Below, piece after piece: positions 34,816-47,530 of a DNA stretch of 64,000 bases (positions are counted from its first letter, which is position 1; the number at the start of each line of letters is the position of its first letter). A model generated the notes under the pieces. The model ran no database searches, was not told the origin of the DNA, and saw nothing but the letters and a program-made list of their open reading frames with translations. Made by a program: the position numbers and the translations under genes. Origin of the DNA: Penium margaritaceum (lineage: Eukaryota; Streptophyta; Zygnematophyceae; Desmidiales; Peniaceae); contig SZWC01001529.1 of the NCBI GenBank assembly GCA_023375785.1, positions 9,281 to 73,280 on the forward strand, read 5' to 3'.

Positions 34816-35199
34816 ATGGCCATGCGATTTTTGGACTTGTTTCATCCAAGGCCACAGTTGTTCTTTCAGTGTTTTGTTTTGGTCAAACTGTTCTTATCCT
34901 TTGTGTATCCCCAAAAGTTCAGTTATCGAGTCTTCAAAGCTCGAGAACCTAAGACCAATATCACGCAGGCGAGCTTTGAAGCAATCTCGCAACTTGTTTA
35001 TCCCTTCTGGACAGCCAAGCGTACTGTCGGAAAGGGACTCCATGCATCGGACAACATTCCAATGCTGAAAGTCTGCCATGTCTTGGCGCAAGTGGCGGGG
35101 GTTTTGCGCGGAACGTGGATACATGACGTTCTGCGCACATTCCATGTGAGACTGCATGTGGAGTATGGAAGGATGTGTGGAGATAAAGGGATCTGGTAA
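34816..35199 (+). CDS. hypothetical ORF, 127 codons, doubtful
   Basis: The frame contains FKAREPKTNITQASFEAISQL and a later GTWIHDVLRTFHVRLHVEYG stretch. I recognise no family. It may be a fragment of an old element or chance. There is no paralogue, splice partner or conserved start to support it. Confidence 0.2.
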   Translation: MAMRFLDLFHPRPQLFFQCFVLVKLFLSFVYPQKFSYRVFKAREPKTNITQASFEAISQLVYPFWTAKRTVGKGLHASDNIPMLKVCHVLAQVAGVLRGTWIHDVLRTFHVRLHVEYGRMCGDKGIW

Positions 35200-35318
35200 T
35201 TTCCAGAGTGATTCGTCGATGACAGTAGAATCAATTGTGTGCTTGACTAGTCGAAGGAAAGAAAAGTTTTAGTCGAATGTAAGAGACACTACGGTATGCC
35301 CGTGTGTAGAGCTTGTGT

Positions 35319-35640
35319 GCCATGTGGCTCAAACAGGTCCTGGCCTTTGGGGCAATTGATGGGATGACTTGAGGGTCGGAGACATTCAAGTACCACGGTT
35401 TTGGCACAGTGGACCAAGCTTCCTGTCCGTTTGCTATGATTGGTATTAAAGCGCCGGAGTTCGACTCCCATTGTGGACACCGAGGATGGGAGTGTTACTG
35501 AGTGGGAAGAATGCAACGCCAGTGTGCCACGTGGCTTGAAGAAAATGTGGCCTTTGGGGCAACGGATGGGATGAATTGAGGGTCGTCGATCCTCAAATAT
35601 CGCGGTTTTGGCTCAATGGGCTAAGCTTCCCGTTGGTTTG
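35319..35640 (+). repeat. 207-bp tandem duplication with tRNA-like promoter boxes (SINE-like)
   Basis: GCCATGTGGCTC...CCTTTGGGGCAA starts at 35319 and again at 35526, 207 bp on, with about 20% differences. Unit 1 has an A-box-like TGGCACAGTGGA (35402) and a perfect B-box GTTCGACTC (35459-35467). Unit 2 keeps the A-box (TGGCTCAATGGG) but only a decayed B-box. This fits a tRNA-derived SINE with its partner copy, and not a functional tRNA gene. Confidence 0.5.
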
Positions 35641-36238
35641 AGTACAGTGTATTGAGTTAAGAGTTGAGGGCTAGAGTCGCCCAAGGTCATGCAAGAAGAA
35701 TCCATGAAGTGTAGGTGTGCACCATATTGTCGTGAAGAAACAGAAATGGAAAGAAATGCAACGTGACGGGGTATGAATCGGGCTACAACCATCCCTAGCA
35801 CCAAGTGCACAAGTAAAACCGAGATTGCTCCACAACAAGAAAACAGTTAACTTCGCGCTTGTTAGCATGTGATCAGGGAGAGCTGAGGCACGACTGCTGA
35901 TAGTGCCAAACGTCATGAGGCTGATCCGCCACACAACGTAGATGTTGCGTAGCTTCATCTCCCCCAAGGCGGAGTGAATGGTAGCAAGAGGGAGAATCAA
36001 TTAGGGCATGCCGGCTTATGCAAATGCAGGCATAAGCTGTGGATGTGAGGGCACAGAGACAAATCCCTGGGACATAATTTGTTAAGAACAAGGACAGAAA
36101 AAAAAATGAGCCCCTACTTGGCTTACATAGGGGTGCTGGCGGCTAAGCCACCAGACCCCGTCTCCCCCGTCTAGCCCAAACAAATAGGTGGGTCTTATTG
36201 GCTATGGGTGTAAGACACGCAAGTGAACTCTTGACTCT

Positions 36239-36332
36239 GCACACACACACACACANNNNNNNNNNNNNNNNNNNNNNNNNNNNNNNNNNNNNNNNNNNNN
36301 NNNNNNNNNNNNNNNNNNNNNNNNNNNNNNNN

Positions 36333-36401
<69 letters not shown>

Positions 36402-36408
36402 GCACACA
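36239..36408. repeat. (CA)n microsatellite with gap of 77 N
   Basis: CA dinucleotides flank an N gap at 36256-36332 and continue to about 36398. The gap size is arbitrary and the frames through it are meaningless. Confidence 0.95.
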
Positions 36409-36429
36409 TCACCAGTATAGGTGATTAAT

Positions 36430-38670
36430 ATGGATTAAAGCTCTTGGGTACAACTCCGGTGTACACATTATGGAGCACACAGTGTTGGATCTTCGGCCAA
36501 GTGCAAGAGCACCAGCAGCATCACCAGTGTAGGGCAAATTCTATAGCGCTTGGTATTGCAACACCGCTCTCAATGTTGTGGCCATTTGTGGCAAAGGTGT
36601 TATCGGCAGCCACTCTGTGTAGCAGCACCTTGCCACTGCCTAAGAGTTGCCATCACTTGGTAGCGCCTGCACCACCATTACTGTGGTGCATCCAGCCTGC
36701 ATTAAGCTATGCACAATATTGGTTGGAGCCGGGCAGTCGCATAGCCGACGTTAGCAATGGCAGCCGCATCGGTGGCTTCAGACATGTTCTTGGTTGTTTT
36801 TCTTGCCAGCACTAGCAGCAGTACCCGTGTGGTGCACCCTGCCCTCATCAAACCTTGCGTCTCAGTGGACGAGGTGCAGAGGCAACACGGTCATTGCCAC
36901 CTCAGCATCCGCAACCCCGGGTCATATCTCTAGCTGCATTTCTTGGCAGCACCTGTCCTAGCCCGGCGTGCATCGGCAGCTTCAGCGACGGTAGCAGCAG
37001 CACTCTTCACAACCGCTCACCCACGGCACTGGCTGTAGTACCAATGAAGACACACTCTACGACAGAAGCTTTGGCATCTGTTGACTTAGACACGTTATGA
37101 GTTGTTGCTACTGGCAGCACCAGTAACAACACCCGTGTGCTGTAACCCATCCGCATCGAACATCGCGTCTGAGTGGGTGACATGCATAGGCCGGCACGAC
37201 AATTGCCACCTCGGCATCCGTAGGCCCGGTCAGATCTCCAGCTGCTTTTCTTGGCAGTACCTGTCCCAGTCTGCCGTGCATCTGCGGCATCAGCGACAGT
37301 AGCAGAAGCACCCTTAGCAGCACAAGTGCAACTGCATCAACCACTGATGGTTTTGAACCGGCACTCTCAGCTGCCTTGCACCTGTGACACTGGCGACAAC
37401 AGCAGTGGCTGCATCCTCTGCAGGAGGAGCTTTGGCGTCTTGAGTAGCTACCTAGCAAGAGAGTTGGGCAGTCAACACCCTGGCATTCTCACCTACAGTT
37501 GTACGTGAGCACGACCGCATTGACAACGAGGTCGCGTACTACAAGGAGAGGGCAGAATGTGAGGTGAGGTCCCGTGTTTGCCGCAACACTGTGGGGTATT
37601 ACCGCGGTGAGGACTTTGATCCGACCGCTGACTAGGAGCTGGAGGATGTTTCCGAGTACACCGCCTGCTGTTAGTCTGCATCGGACAATTTGCCGATAGC
37701 ACAAAACACACCCACAAAAAAATTCAGGAGAGGGTGTGACCCAGCGGGTTGCATACCTGGTGGCGGTGACCGGGTAGAGGGGAGGTCATCACCAGAGTAG
37801 AATTGCTGGACAATTTCATGCTCCTCCTCTTCCTCCTACCAAGGGATTTTGTTGTGCCAGTCTTCGGAGGAGAGCATGTGACTCCATGCTTCTGGAAGTG
37901 TTGCCTTGGACGTCCCTCTCCTGCAGAAGTGACATGTCGAAGTGAGGCTGACTCGTCGTCGATATGCCCATGAAGAGGTGAAGAATACATTAAGAGGTGA
38001 GGCCGTGTGTCAACATAAGGGTCATGAGCTAGCCGCAGTAGAAGCTGACAGTGGTTATACCTTGAGGTGAATGCATAAGAGGTGGGCCCTCAAGTTGGCC
38101 AGGAGGAAACTGGTGCTATCACGAAGGGAAATCCTGCAAACCTTAGGCAGCAAGTGAGGCTTACAGAGCAGCTTCCGTGAGTGGGTTGAAACGGTGGAGA
38201 CTACTTGAATCCTTGCGCAGAGGCATCGGCGGCTGCGCAGTTGGAAGAGAGCAGTTTCTTGTACTAAGTTACAGGTGTTGGGAGGTTGGTGTGAGAAAGA
38301 TAGCCGCATTCACAGTTCGAATAATACTGCCAGCTCCGGTGCCAGTAGTGGAGATGCAGCTAGTGTCACGCAGAGCGGATCAGGGATAGCAGTGGGGACT
38401 GGACAAGGTTGGCTGCCAACACAGTGGGAATGTGACTGGGGGCAAGACACTCACAGCTATAGCTAGGAGAAGGTTGCAATCTGAGAAAGGCTAGTGTCAA
38501 CTGTTGGGAGGATAGAGGGTTTGTGGAGCCAGCACAGTCATTTGCTCAAGGGTCACGGGCACAGATGGTGCACCAATGAAGAACTTTGTGGCCGTACTAG
38601 AAGGTGAGTGGGTCTGTAATTGGTCCACAAATCATTTGCCCTAAGGAGTTTCCTTATTGCTCTGATACAA
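36430..38670 (-). mobile_element. degenerate repeat block, possibly the 5' part of an old minus-strand LTR element
   Basis: Near 38658-38670 the reverse strand reads TTGTATCAGAGC, close to the copia primer site TGGTATCAGAGC. The sequence leftward is rich in GCAGCA triplets, as in the leaders of the other elements here. A stretch of about 235 bp at 36782-37020 recurs imperfectly at 37090-37325. No clear gag, pol or LTR pair was found, so the assignment is weak. Confidence 0.3.
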
Positions 38671-39500
38671 ATCAATTGTTTTCAATGCGCTGGCTGTATG
38701 CATGGAGACCAGAAGTCAAGGTGGGAAGATCTCCACATTCAGCACACGCCATGGATGTGAAGTTCTTGTACTTAGAAAAATAACCAAGACAAGTTTTGGG
38801 AGGGTAGAACGAGCGTGTAAGGTCCGTTTGGTCCCCACCTAAATCGTGAATCGCACACAGCTTGGCCACACCGCCACCCATGGACCGAGCCCCACCTCTT
38901 GGTATTTAAACCGAGGTGGCTACTCACCAGTGCACGGCCTGCGGCTCACACGGTTGCCCCCTTAAGGATGAGTACTCAAGCAACTATAACAATTCTCCCA
39001 AAGAACCCAAGAGAAGTATGAGCCAGACCAAGGCATCCAAAAGCTCCCGAGGTCGCACCTCCTTCACATCCAAGAAAAACAATCAGGAGACCGGACCACA
39101 TATCATCAAGGTGGTTCCCTAGAGAGACTGGTACCCACGATAGGCTCCAGTCTTGTGTGCAAGAGTTCAAGGCAAAGCCTATGTCACTCAATCCTTTATA
39201 CATAGAGGATTGGGTATTCTAGGTGTGAGAGGCCATGAACTGATCATGACATTAGCAATGACCCATAATTACGATGTCAGCATGAAGGCTGTCCAAATCA
39301 AGTAAAATTTGGAAAGATGATGCAAAAGAAGATGCCGAGTGGAATGGTGGTTATTGTATGCCAAAAAACTGCATGCATGTTAAAAAAAACGTTACATGTG
39401 GCATCTCAGCCTGAAATCCTTGAAAACTGTACACTGGATAGCGTACTTTAGTTTGCTATATCCTGCAAGGCAAAATACAATGCACGAGTGGATGCGATAG
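38671..39500. other. no recognisable content
   Basis: Only short frames occur on either strand. A 68-codon plus frame at 38916 is Ser/Lys-rich without motif. It may belong to the LTR or interior of neighbouring decayed elements. Confidence 0.4.
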
Positions 39501-40046
39501 AGAAGTTATCACTAGGGCTTTAGGACAAGCCTTTACACACCTAAAACAGTGGTCATTTAGGTCCGACCTGAATGAAGTTTCATTGCCCGCTTACAAACAT
39601 CACGTGCCCCAAGTGCTGCTAGAGAGGGTTGGACAACCTTTTGTTGCACCCATGGTGGTGTAGTGATAACGTGATAGTAGCTCGCATTGTAAGGGCGTCT
39701 CTGCTACTAAAATCTACTATGGTGGGTCACCGTGGCTTGGTGGGTCCTCACAAGACCGTAAGTGTAGCTGTGACTCCCACAACTACTGGCGCTGCTCTGT
39801 CTGCAACGTAGCTCAGCAAGAGGTACCTCGCTGCTCAAATACCATGAGAAAATACTAGGAAGCCTCCTATTCTTGTTGTTTCTGACGTGGCAATGATGTC
39901 CAAGTAGCCAGCACACTAGGAAACAAGCACGTGCAAGAAACAACAAGGGTTAGGATACGAAGATGAGCAATGTCTCATAAGCTCCAATAGTTTAGCAGTG
40001 CAAAGAGAGAAGATAACGTACAAGCACATAGAAAAATGGGTGCTGT
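39500..40046 (-). mobile_element. copia element E0 (inverted), leader, primer site and LTR part
   Basis: Read on the minus strand, 40046-39845 matches the last 200 bp of the E4 LTR (TTATGAGACA..., GCCACGTCAG, ending TTTTCTCA). The primer-site remnant TGGTATTTGAGC follows at 39844-39833. Leader sequence homologous to the E4 leader follows (GAGGACCCACC..GCCACGGTGACCCAC). The LTR is interrupted at 40047 by E4 and appears to resume at 47487-47530 and 56660-57000. It is an old, broken remnant. Confidence 0.6.
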
Positions 40047-40688
40047 TGTTGTGATGTAAATCGTCTCCGAATGTCTGTACAGCTTGCTAAGACCATTCGG
40101 TCATGTCCATGCTTGTGCAGATGCCTAATACGGACCCAGCTGGCACTGAAGCATCAATGGGTGGTGGCTCTACCCACCAGCAGCTGCCAGATAGCTGCAA
40201 CAGTGCCTCGAGTGCTTGCTGCGGTGCTCACCAGGTTTTCTGTTGTTGCTAGAGTGTTTTCGATGGAATGGCTCTTGAGACCAATTTGCATGTTTTACAT
40301 TGTGCGTCCACTGATCAACGCCGGACCTGTACGCCGGACCAGTCCCAGTGTCCGGCCCAAAATTTTGCATCGGTAGGTTCAGACGGTGTTGCGTTTGGAT
40401 GCCTGTGCATAGAGTTACGGCCAAAATAGTAGTTTTGGGCCGGTTTATGGACTGACATTGCCGCGTGCGTTACCCGTCCTGCGCCATGGCAGGTACTTGT
40501 GTTGTGCGCTTGTCAGCTGTCATCTCTCTCTACATATTAAAACTATTGCGCTTATGAGACTATGAGCGTCTCACCTAGCACAATCCTTGCTATTTTTGCA
40601 CCCGCCCTGTGAGCTAGAGCAATCGGTGACTGGACAGTGTTGCCACGTCAGTAGCATCTGTGTTAGGAAGCTTCCAGGTAGCTTCTCA
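40047..40688 (+). repeat. 5' LTR of E4
   Basis: It runs from TGTTGTGATGTAA to GCTTCTCA and is related to 46894-47448 and to the E2 LTRs. Confidence 0.85.
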
Positions 40689-43600
40689 TAGGATAAGAGC
40701 AGCGAGGAATTCCTCGTTGAGCTGTGCAGCAGAGACGTAGCAGTGGCAACAGCAGTGAGAGTCACACCTACAGCCATGGAACCTGGGAGGACCCACCACG
40801 CCACGGTGACCCACTACAACACGCAACAGTAGCAAAAATGCCATTCCAACAAAAGCTGAAGTTCCATAGTGACGCCATCGCCATGCAGGCAGCGGTGGGT
40901 TGCCCAAACCCGTCCACTAGCAGTGCAAGCACGTGGTGGAGCTGAACGGTTTGTGAAACTTCTTTGAAGTTTCATTTCAGGTCGCACCTACCACCCCCCG
41001 GACGTTCAAGAGCGGGACTGCCAGAATTGACCACCATTTTGGACGTGCAAAGGCTCATTAGAAAGCTCTAGTCATGAGCTCTTAACAAAATTCTCTCACA
41101 CTTTGCTTGTTGCCCTGTAGCCGACCAGAAATGAAAAGTCAATCTCAGATCTATAATTTTTGGGAGTTTTGGACAAACAAGACAAATGCTACAATTTTGC
41201 ACTTTTTTAAAGTTTGTCTTTACAAAAACACCACCATTGAATTCATCATTGTCTCCAGCATAATTGCTCCAAATTCTGCTGCATTTGGAAAACCTTCATG
41301 CTGACATCATCATTGTGGGTGATGGCGTCATCACCTATACTTGGCCAAATTTCTGTCTGAGACATCAAGGTTTGCTAACTTTTCAAATCTTTGATAAACG
41401 CAGTCAGATTTTCAATCTGACAACTTTTGCATTTTGCCCTACTGAGCCCCCCACATGGCGCCTGGCGACGATAAGCAGAAGGGGCGACAACAAGCAGAAG
41501 GGGCCTACTGCTCCTTACGGCTCCGTGGCTGAGACCTCTAGTCCTCACTTCTAGGCCATCGGCACCCTGTTCCAGGCCCTGGATGACATCCGGCAGCAGC
41601 AAGTGGTGCAGGCGGCCACCCATGAGGAGATTCTCACCATGCTACAGAGGATGTAGCAGCGTTCGCCAGCCATAGCCAGAGCACCACAGTAGGACGTTCA
41701 GCTGTAGGGCATGCAGCAGGAGGGCATACTGCAGCTGCTGCGGACTGGAGACAACAGCAGTTGTGAAAATAGTGATGGCTGAAACAAGCACTAATGAGGC
41801 CCTGGAGTGCTTGGTTGCCATGCTTCTGGCCTCTGGCATCGAGAGGTCGTCAAGGGGATGAGCTGTCTCCACTTGGGTCTGCAGACTACTCCCGCACATG
41901 GTTCTGGGTTGTTTGCAACTTCATTCTCGCATCGCCACTGTCTTGGTGTGTCCTTCAGTGGGCTTTCAATTTTGCGTGTGCTCCTACGTGCCCCAGAAGT
42001 CGCCCTTCCTTGGGATCGGCGGCCAAAGGACTTTGAGACCCCACCACCACGCTATGGTAGCGATGTGTTTGATGTCTGGGAGACCCTCTTCCAGGTGTGG
42101 GTTGATGCGAATGGCATGTGGCCATAATACTTGAGCCAGTATCAGACGACCGCCCCCCGCCAGGCGTAGGTTACGGCAAGGGCCATGCGCGGCTTGCTCT
42201 ACACCGTGCCCCAATACGTTGTTGCTAACTTCTGTGAGTCCCTTGGGGCCCTTGGGGCAGGCAGTGGAGCGGACTTCTGGTGCAGCTAGGAGTTGGTCCC
42301 AATCTTGCTGATAGCTGAGACCCATGCAACGATGATAGCGTGTCTTTGGGAGTTTGGCTTCCTTTCGCACGGTCCCTCTAAGGCAGCCATACACTACTGG
42401 CGGTGAGCCATGCAAATCTACGGTCGTCTCGGCACCCCCGGAAAATCCTAGCTGTGGGTCCCTACATACCATCATGGCGAGGGCCCACGTCGAATTCTTT
42501 GACAAGTTCACCTACTTCAACCAGGCAATTCTTGCCAAGTTGCCAGCCTCCTTGGGACTCCTCCCTTACGCCCATCAGTACTACCTACAGCAGACAGCTG
42601 CACGTGAGGCTACCTAGGCCCATCAGGCGAGTCCACTCATTGTCGTAACGACTGCCTCACCGACGAACCTCCCCTCCTCATTGCATCATCCTCACCCTCT
42701 TCTCTATCGTCCTCCTCCTAGGGTGTGGTTGCTACAACATAGGGGAAGAAGAGCAAAAGAATTTGTGGTAGCATTCTAGTGGTGAGAGTGGACGTTCTGT
42801 CCACTGCTACAACTGTAGGAGCACATCGCTACACGGAGTCCGCATAGCTCCACGACTGGATGTACATCATGCAAGGCCTTTTGGCCACGCATCCCGAGCG
42901 GACGGCTACATCCAGTGCCACTCAGACCGGCCGCCTGACCATGATGGCAACTGACCCTCCACCCGCCTCCGGTAACGCGGATGCCGTAGAACCTTGCAAC
43001 TGCATCATCATGGAGCTTTGTCATCTTCTGGCACTCCGCACTCAGTGAGGTGTGAGTGTGCTGACACAACTATGTGGTCCACAGACTAGTTGTTTTGTTG
43101 CGTTTGTGGTCTGTGATCATGCGTGTGGGCAAGCGTTGAGTGCATGTGATGACTCCAGGCCTCAATCTATAGAGTGGTTGGACGAGTCCCAGATTTTTGC
43201 TGTTTGTCATGACTTCGTCATCACGTTGCTCGGTGTCAACAATAGATCAGGATGCGAGTGGTACCTAGATCATTGACTCCGGTGCCACTCACCACATGAC
43301 TCGTCATCGTGCTAACGTTTTTGTCCTCTTTCCTGTTGGTTCTATTTGATCTGATTACACAGGATCTGGTCAGTCTTTGCCAGTGCTGGGCATTGGGATC
43401 GTACGATTTGATAGTCCTTCTGACACCCTATACATCTTTGATGTGCTCTGGGGCTCAGCTCACTGTCTGCTCGTGCCTGTACTCGGATGGGTCTCTTTGT
43501 TCAGCACTTTGCTAACGCTGCCTCTATATCCACCTGTGATACTCATGCTATTGTCCTTCGTGCATCTGTTATTGATGACCTGTACAGCGTCACTCGCCAC

Positions 43601-46600
43601 CCTCCCTCCGTGCCCCCTTCCTTGTCCTCTTCGATGCATGTGTTTGTGACTGGCGTGCTCTCCCTTGAGCACAAGATCTTGTTCCATTGCCACCTCTGTC
43701 ATGTGAGCTTGGACCTAGTGTCCAAGCTCATTCAGACACAACCCGTCCTTGGTCTTGACGTGGCTTCCTTTGAGAAGACACCAAAGACCGATTGCCCTTT
43801 TGCACTCAGGTTAAGATGTATCAATACACTTATTTTGACTCCACCTTACGGATACTGTGCCCATTAGAGTTGGTCCACTCGGACCTCCTCGGTCCTCTCT
43901 CAGTCGGGTCCTTCTCACATTGGAGTTGCTATGTGCTCACCCTGACTGATAATTTTACCAGGATGCGGTGGGTCTACAGCCTCCCGTACAAGAGCGATGC
44001 CGCCTTGGCGGTCTGCCTCTGCCTAGTGATGGCCGAGCGCCAGAAACGTCATACCCTTCACACATTTTGCTCGGATCGTGGTGGCAAGTTCTTAGGCAAG
44101 ATGGATGCGAACTTCATTGAGCCCGATGTCATTCACCAGCTCTCCGCTCTTGATACACCATAGCAGAATACTGTGTTTGAGCGATGGAACCACACCATGG
44201 AGGATGACGTGGGTCTAGATTGCGGTCTTCCAAAATCCTTTGCATTTGAGAGCTTCTCCAACATGACGTGGGTGTGGAACCGCCTGCCACATGATCCTCT
44301 CCCAGACCATGTCACACCGTAGGAGCTATGGTTCGGCCATCGCGTCATTGAAGGCTTGGCACTTTTGGGACCCGATGGTCATCACATTGTCAAGTTTTGA
44401 GATGCTCTCTTCTTGGAGGCGCTCAACTACCACAACCTGTCCAGCATTATTTCATTGGCTATCGACCACGTTCCTACTTCTGTGGCTTTCTGACGAATGG
44501 GGGAGTCTCATCGTACAAATGGCTCCGTCTGGGCCTCCTAGCCTATGATCTTATCTCTTGGATGCTGACAATTTAGCTATTGTGTCTGTAGGTCCAGTAG
44601 CCTCATTGGTCCCTTCCGACACACCCGACCCTATGCCAACATCAGTCCCCTCTAGTACACCTGCTCCTGTGCCAACGTCACTTCTCTCCAGCACCGTTGA
44701 TCCCGTGCCAATGTGAGTCCCCTTTAGCACACCTCATCGCATGTCTCTGCCAAATCCCTCTTGCATATGTGATCCCGCGACGGTGAAAACATCCCCGGTC
44801 ATACCTACTCATGTTCCTGCACCTGCTCATCTTACGTGTAAGTTGGTACCTGTCCATGTTCCTCGTGCACCCTCTTCCTGAATCCATAGCCTATAGGACT
44901 GAGGCCCAGCAGCCTGCTCCACAGGCCGAGGTGGGCACCTCAGCAATGGGCTCATCCTGCGGGCCCAGTGGATGTTTCCGACCAATGGCCTCTTAGGCTC
45001 AGTTGACTGCTAACTTCGCGCCTAGACGCCAGACTTGTAGTATTCAGAATGGCGAGCTTGACACGAATACCAATGGCCTGAGTGTCCACAAGAAATACAC
45101 TCGGGTGTACCCAGCCTACTTTGTTGGCCACAAATTGGTCTCCCCAGAGTTCTCAGTTGCTTGCAATTTTGCAACCGACCTTGTCGTGGTCAAAACCCAG
45201 TTTGAAGGCGTGTGTCTTAGCCAACCAAAGCTCTCCCTCAACAATGCCTGATTCAGGCACGTTGAAGGATGCAGATTTGTGGTGTGCTGCTGGTGACGAT
45301 GGGCTGAGAGCCATCCATGAGCATGGTGTGGATGAGTTTGTGGACCTCCCGCATGGGCCGACGGGTGTACATGCCATATGGGTCTTTTGGAAGAAGATGA
45401 AGCCTGATGGCAAATGATATCGCTACAAGGCTTGTTTGACGGCCAAGGGATTGTCATAAGTTGAGGATGTAGATTTCACTGAAACCTTCGCACCACTTGG
45501 CCACTGCTCACACTCTGTTTTGGGTTGTTGCTCACTACGAGTGGGAGTTACACCAGATGGGTGTGAATAATGCGTTCCTCCATGGGAATTCAAAGGAGGA
45601 GATCTACATGGTCCAGCCACCTGGTTTTGTGGTCAGTGACATGGTCCGGCGCTTGCGCATGACCTTACATGGCTTGAAAGAGTCATCCAGGTGAGAAAAC
45701 TAGGAGGTTACCACACTGACACGTACCAGTTACGTAAAAAGTGACACCAACCCGTCTCTCTTTCTCTGAAAGACAGCTCAGAGATTCACTTCCATCATGG
45801 TCTATATGGACAACCTTGTGATTGCATCTCCTTCTATGGATGCCGTAAAGGACCTTGGACATTGGAGTCCAAGGCAGTCCTTCAGGTTGCGTACAGGATG
45901 AAGGACCTTGGTCCTGCAGATGTGTTTCTAGGGTTCAAGATTGTACGTGGTTGGAAGCAGTGAACACCCTTCTTGCATCAGTCACGTTATGTCGTATTGT
46001 GGAGGAGTGTTTTGCTGACCTGCTTGATGTAGTTCCCACAGCCTCCACCCTATCACACCTGACGGGTATGATGCCATGAAGGCAGATGATCTAGCACAAC
46101 GAGGGGAGACAGTGAATGTGACCATGCACGTGCACGTCATTGGCTCTTTGATGTACTTGCAAAATACTACACGACCCAACACAGCCTTCGAAGTTAGCCA
46201 CATTGCCCATTTTTTGCAATATCCTCAGGCAAGAGCCCTTTACGCAGTTGTGCAAGTGGTGCAATATGTGGTCTCTACACTGTACCTCAAAATCTGCTTT
46301 TGATGGCAGTGTTTGGTGGTAGTTGACGGCTACACAGATAGTGACTGGGCATGGAGTCCTCATCGGCACTATTGCTCAGGCTACGTGTTCTTCCTGGATG
46401 GCACTGTTGTTTCGTGGCGCAGCAGCAAGCAGGGCTACATTACACTTAGTTGAGAGGCTGAAAATGTTATGCTGGATGCTGGGGCTGCCAAGGCGGTGTG
46501 GCTACATCGTCTGTTTTGTGACTTGCTTTTGTTTGTGCCTTCCATCATTTTACTTTGTGACAACAAGAGTGGTCTTACCATTGTAGAGAACACTAGTGTG

Positions 46601-46893
46601 ATTCTTGCGCTCAAGAAACATATTGCTGTTGAGCATCACTTAGTGCATGATCTTGTGGAGCGACAAGTCATTTCCATAATCTGGGTCTGAACGGACATGT
46701 ACCGGGCTGACTTATTGACCAAGGCGGTAGCAGGCAAAAGATTCATGGTGGCCATTCATTTTATTGGGCTTTGCCCCTTACCTAAGAATGGCTGAGAGTG
46801 GGGTGTGTGAGTATGGACTGTTGAGCATCTCGTTACGCACTTGTGTCAGTTGTGGACGTGTATGGAAATACAAACCATCAGGCCATGGGCGAG

Positions 46894-47448
46894 TGTTGTG
46901 ATGTGAGTCTCTACGTCAGTTTGTACAGCTTACTGTGACCACTCGGCCGTGTCCATGCTCATGTAGATCCCTTATTTGGATCTAGCTGGTCTCTGGGAGC
47001 ACCAACGGGTGGTGGCTTGACCCACCAGCAGCCGCCACAAAATCCAGAGTGCTTGCTGGGATTCTTTGCAGTTTTCCTATTGTCACTAGATTTTTCTCGG
47101 TGGACAGGCTCTTGAGCTTGATTTGTACATTTTGCATTGTGTGTCCACTGATCAATGTTACACCTGTGTGTGTTACTTGTCGTAGCATCCGGAGTGAGAT
47201 TTTGCATCTACAAATTCAGACAGTGTTGCGTTTGGATTCTTATGTGGAGAGTTAGGCCAAAGCAAGGGTTTTGGGCTGGTTTCGGGACAAACTGACACTA
47301 TCGCATGCGTCATCCACCATGCCCTGTGGTAGGTATTTGTGTAGGGTGCTTGTCAGTTATCATCTCTATATTCCCATCAAAGCTATTGCCCTTATGAAAC
47401 TCCGAGCGTCTCGCCTAGCCCAATCTTTACTGTTTCTATACCCGCCCT
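46894..47448 (+). repeat. 3' LTR of E4
   Basis: It starts TGTTGTGATGTGAG after CCATGGGCGAG and follows the left LTR up to CCCGCCCT. Confidence 0.85.
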
Positions 47449-47485
47449 ATGTTCTATTGCAATAGAACATGGGGGGGGGGGGGGG
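47449..47485. repeat. 22-bp perfect palindrome followed by G15
   Basis: ATGTTCTATTG is followed immediately by its reverse complement (47449-47470), then 15 G. It marks the junction between the E4 right LTR and inverted LTR sequence of E0. Confidence 0.93.
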
Positions 47486-47486
47486 T

Positions 47487-47530
47487 CTAGAAACACAATT
47501 GCGGCGCACAGCAGGTGACGTGCACGACAA
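47487..47530 (-). repeat. inverted LTR fragment of E0 between E4 and E5
   Basis: On the minus strand TTGTCGTGCACGTCACCTG and the following GCGCCGC resemble TTGCCGCGTGCGTTACCCG and GCGCCA in the E4 LTR. It is short, so the assignment rests on order with the flanking pieces at 39845-40046 and 56660-57000. Confidence 0.5.

Larger units (their letters stand above)
34416..36240. other. degenerate stretch between E2 and the CA microsatellite
   Basis: No domain was recognised. The longest plus frame (34816-35199, 127 codons) starts in AT-rich sequence and has no motif I know. Minus frames at 35671-36000 and 35873-36091 are likewise unremarkable. The duplicated tRNA-like segment at 35319-35640 lies here. 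Confidence 0.5.
40047..47448 (+). mobile_element. Ty1/copia LTR retrotransposon E4, broken
   Basis: The left LTR is 40047-40688 and the right LTR copy 46894-47448, which is shorter. A decayed primer site TAGGATAAGAGC follows the left LTR. Parts: gag (about 41440-42720), knuckle near 42795, protease (about 43260-43480), GAG-pre-integrase and integrase (about 43500-44400), reverse transcriptase (about 45270-45980) and RNase H (about 46080-46790). The gag and pol are homologous to those of E2. There are well over twenty breaks, and LTR divergence is about 25% by eye, so it is an old insertion. It sits inside the inverted LTR of E0. Confidence 0.88.

Noticed and set aside
36143-36428. Val/Cys and Thr/His repeat frames
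   Set aside because: They are translations of the CA microsatellite through an N gap.
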